64,000 bases of DNA from Lysinibacillus sp. B2A1. GTDB taxonomy: Bacteria > Bacillota > Bacilli > Bacillales_A > Planococcaceae. This document shows positions 62,396-64,000 of the stretch, in pieces (position 1 is the stretch's first letter; each line of letters starts with the position of its first letter). The notes beneath the pieces were generated by a model, which was given only the letters and a program-made list of their open reading frames with translations, was not told the DNA's origin and did not search any database. The DNA lies in NCBI GenBank assembly GCA_002973635.1, contig CP027224.1, forward strand, positions 4,886,001-4,950,000. The letters run 5' to 3'. Both the position numbers and the translations under genes were made by a program.

Positions 62396-62433
62396 GGTAT
62401 AATGAATATTCTCGTAAGGTAAACTTTAAAAGC

Positions 62434-62477
62434 AAAAAACCACCTCTCATCAGATAGTAGAAATGATGAGAAGTGGT
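62434..62477 (-). terminator. Terminator after groEL
   Basis: ACCACTTCTCATCA pairs with TGATGAGAGGTGGT, followed by six T on the minus strand. The ACCAC-GTGGT base is shared with the hairpin just downstream. Confidence 0.8.
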
Positions 62478-62543
62478 AATTGTATTCAAATTAATTGTGA
62501 GTAACACTACTTCCTAAAAGAAGTGTTGCCTTACTAGATTTAA

Positions 62544-64000
62544 TTACATCATCCCCGGCATGCCCATGCCACCCATATCAGGCATTCCTGGCGCTGCTGG
62601 TTCTGGAATATCTGCTACAACTGCTTCTGTTGTTAAGAATAGAGCTGCTACAGATGCTGCGTTTTGTAGTGCAGAGCGAGTTACTTTGGCAGGGTCTACA
62701 ACGCCCGCTTCAATCATATTCACCCATTCACCTGTTGCTGCGTTGAAGCCTACACCGATTTCCTCACGTTTTAGGCGATCCACGATGATTGAACCTTCAA
62801 GGCCAGCGTTGTTTGCAATTTGGCGAACTGGCTCTTCCAACGCACGTAGAACGATTTTCACACCTGTTGCTACATCGCCCTCTTCTGCATCTGCAACTTT
62901 TTCAACAGCTGCATACACGTTAAGAAGTGCAGTACCACCACCTGATACGATACCTTCTTCAACAGCTGCACGAGTTGAGTTAAGTGCATCTTCAATACGA
63001 AGTTTACGTTCTTTTAACTCAGTTTCTGTTGCAGCACCGACTTTGATGACTGCTACACCACCTGCTAATTTTGCAAGGCGTTCTTGTAATTTTTCTTTAT
63101 CGAATTCTGAAGTTGTTTCAGCAAGCTGAGCACGGATTTGACCAATACGACCTTCAATTGCATCTGCACCGCCAACGCCTTCTACGATTGTTGTATTGTC
63201 TTTTGTCACAACTACTTTCGCAGCGCGACCTAGAGACGTAATATCAGCAGATTTAAGGTCTAAGCCTAATTCTTCTGTAATCACTTGACCACCTGTTAGG
63301 ATGGCGATATCTTCTAACATCGCTTTACGACGGTCACCAAATCCTGGTGCTTTAACTGCTACAGCATTGAATGTACCGCGAAGTTTGTTTACCACAAGTG
63401 TTGCAAGAGCTTCCCCTTCAACATCTTCAGCAATGATTAAAAGTGGACGACCTTGTTGTACCACTTGTTCTAATAATGGTAATACTTCTTGAATATTTGT
63501 AATTTTTTTGTCTGTAATTAAAATGTATGGGTTATCAAGAACCGCTTCCATTTTATCTGTATCAGTCACCATGTAGTGTGAAGCATAGCCACGGTCAAAC
63601 TGCATTCCTTCTACTACATCAAGCTCTGTTGTGAAGCCTTTAGATTCTTCAATTGTGATAACACCATCGTTACCAACGCGCTCCATTGCTTCAGCAATAA
63701 GTTGTCCAACTTCATCATCAGCCGCAGAGATAGCAGCAACCTGTGCAATTTCATCTTTATGGCTTACTGGACGAGAAATAGCGTGTAATTCTGTCAGTGC
63801 AGCAGCAACTGCTTTATCAATCCCTTTACGAATACCAACAGGGTTTGCACCAGCTGTCACATTTTTCAAGCCTTCACGAATAATTGCTTGAGCTAGTACT
63901 GTTGCTGTAGTTGTACCATCACCTGCGATTTCATTTGTTTTAGAAGCAACTTCTGCTACTAATTTTGCACCCATGTTTTCATATGGATTTTCAAGTTCGA
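62544..64000 (-). CDS. groL: Chaperonin GroEL, cut by the window edge
   Basis: This is the 60-kDa chaperonin, which folds proteins in the double ring. About 485 C-terminal residues are here; the start lies beyond base 64000. [18 protein letters not shown] (nucleotide binding), [51 protein letters not shown], and the C-terminal GGMGMPGMM repeat identify it. The gene has a strong terminator. Codon use and composition are richer in G and C than in most neighbours, as expected for a highly expressed gene. groES should lie just outside the window. Confidence 0.98.
   Translation of the reverse strand, partial: ELENPYENMGAKLVAEVASKTNEIAGDGTTTATVLAQAIIREGLKNVTAGANPVGIRKGIDKAVAAALTELHAISRPVSHKDEIAQVAAISAADDEVGQLIAEAMERVGNDGVITIEESKGFTTELDVVEGMQFDRGYASHYMVTDTDKMEAVLDNPYILITDKKITNIQEVLPLLEQVVQQGRPLLIIAEDVEGEALATLVVNKLRGTFNAVAVKAPGFGDRRKAMLEDIAILTGGQVITEELGLDLKSADITSLGRAAKVVVTKDNTTIVEGVGGADAIEGRIGQIRAQLAETTSEFDKEKLQERLAKLAGGVAVIKVGAATETELKERKLRIEDALNSTRAAVEEGIVSGGGTALLNVYAAVEKVADAEEGDVATGVKIVLRALEEPVRQIANNAGLEGSIIVDRLKREEIGVGFNAATGEWVNMIEAGVVDPAKVTRSALQNAASVAALFLTTEAVVADIPEPAAPGMPDMGGMGMPGMM

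Noticed and set aside
62544..63974. GroEL ORF starting at the internal ATG 63974
   Set aside because: The frame continues in groEL register to the window edge, so this ATG is internal.
1..64000. tRNA, rRNA, insertion sequences, integrase or phage genes
   Set aside because: I found no cloverleaf, rRNA sequence, transposase or integrase motif in either strand.

Overview
The window comes from a low-GC, spore-forming Gram-positive bacterium. Several features point to the Bacillaceae/Planococcaceae and probably to Lysinibacillus: S-layer-homology (SLH) proteins, a SleL-type spore cortex hydrolase, the des-desK-desR cluster, HemAT, strong AAGGAGG ribosome binding sites, frequent TTG starts and T-rich intrinsic terminators. 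The genus is an inference from style and gene content, because there is no rRNA gene here. Most of the window reads as ordinary chromosome. The left edge cuts an ammonium transporter and the right edge cuts groEL.

Layout. 1-7.6 kb: amt tail, ogt, fetAB, proline dehydrogenase, des-desK-desR and an acetyltransferase. 7.7-14.7 kb: a SAM-riboswitch-controlled yitJ-metH operon and hemY. 14.8-15.7 kb: a gene-free repeat island. 15.8-25.1 kb: hemAT, a Sel1-repeat protein, a YdcF-type protein, a two-gene envelope operon, a two-helix ion channel with an unusual filter, an SLH-anchored SGNH esterase, endonuclease Q and a 56-residue protein. 25.4-30.8 kb: a TetR repressor with a paired SMR exporter, a YdhR-type protein, a cobalamin-riboswitch-controlled BtuCD pair, bioY and a YdhK-like lipoprotein. 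30.8-40.3 kb: a two-component system, a quinone-stress operon (mhqR-mhqO-nitroreductase-FMN reductase), a YusW-like lipoprotein, a YcdB/SLH protein and sleL, which appears to start at ATT. 40.7-50.1 kb: an ECF sigma operon with a matching promoter, a small protein followed by a giant DUF4132-like protein, and an ATPase-TOPRIM pair that resembles anti-phage systems. 50.2-64 kb: a proline-rich protein, a chemoreceptor, a one-module A-T-R peptide synthetase followed by a decayed phosphopantetheinyl transferase, a Fur-box-controlled siderophore ABC importer, a ydbST pair in which ydbT carries an in-frame stop, a coiled-coil protein behind a tiny upstream ORF, and groEL.

Regulation is unusually readable here. 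Visible elements include two riboswitches with terminators, an ECF-type promoter in front of its own sigma factor, a TetR operator in two copies, MhqR-type palindromes, a BirA-type box on bioY and a Fur box. The least explained parts are the intergenic repeats (six members of one family, all in one orientation, two carrying tandem 34-35 bp units), the DUF4132 cassette beside the ATPase-TOPRIM pair, and several genes that show decay or structural change (sfp-like pseudogene, ydbT stop, mhqO internal deletion). Family names are recalled from memory; no database was searched.
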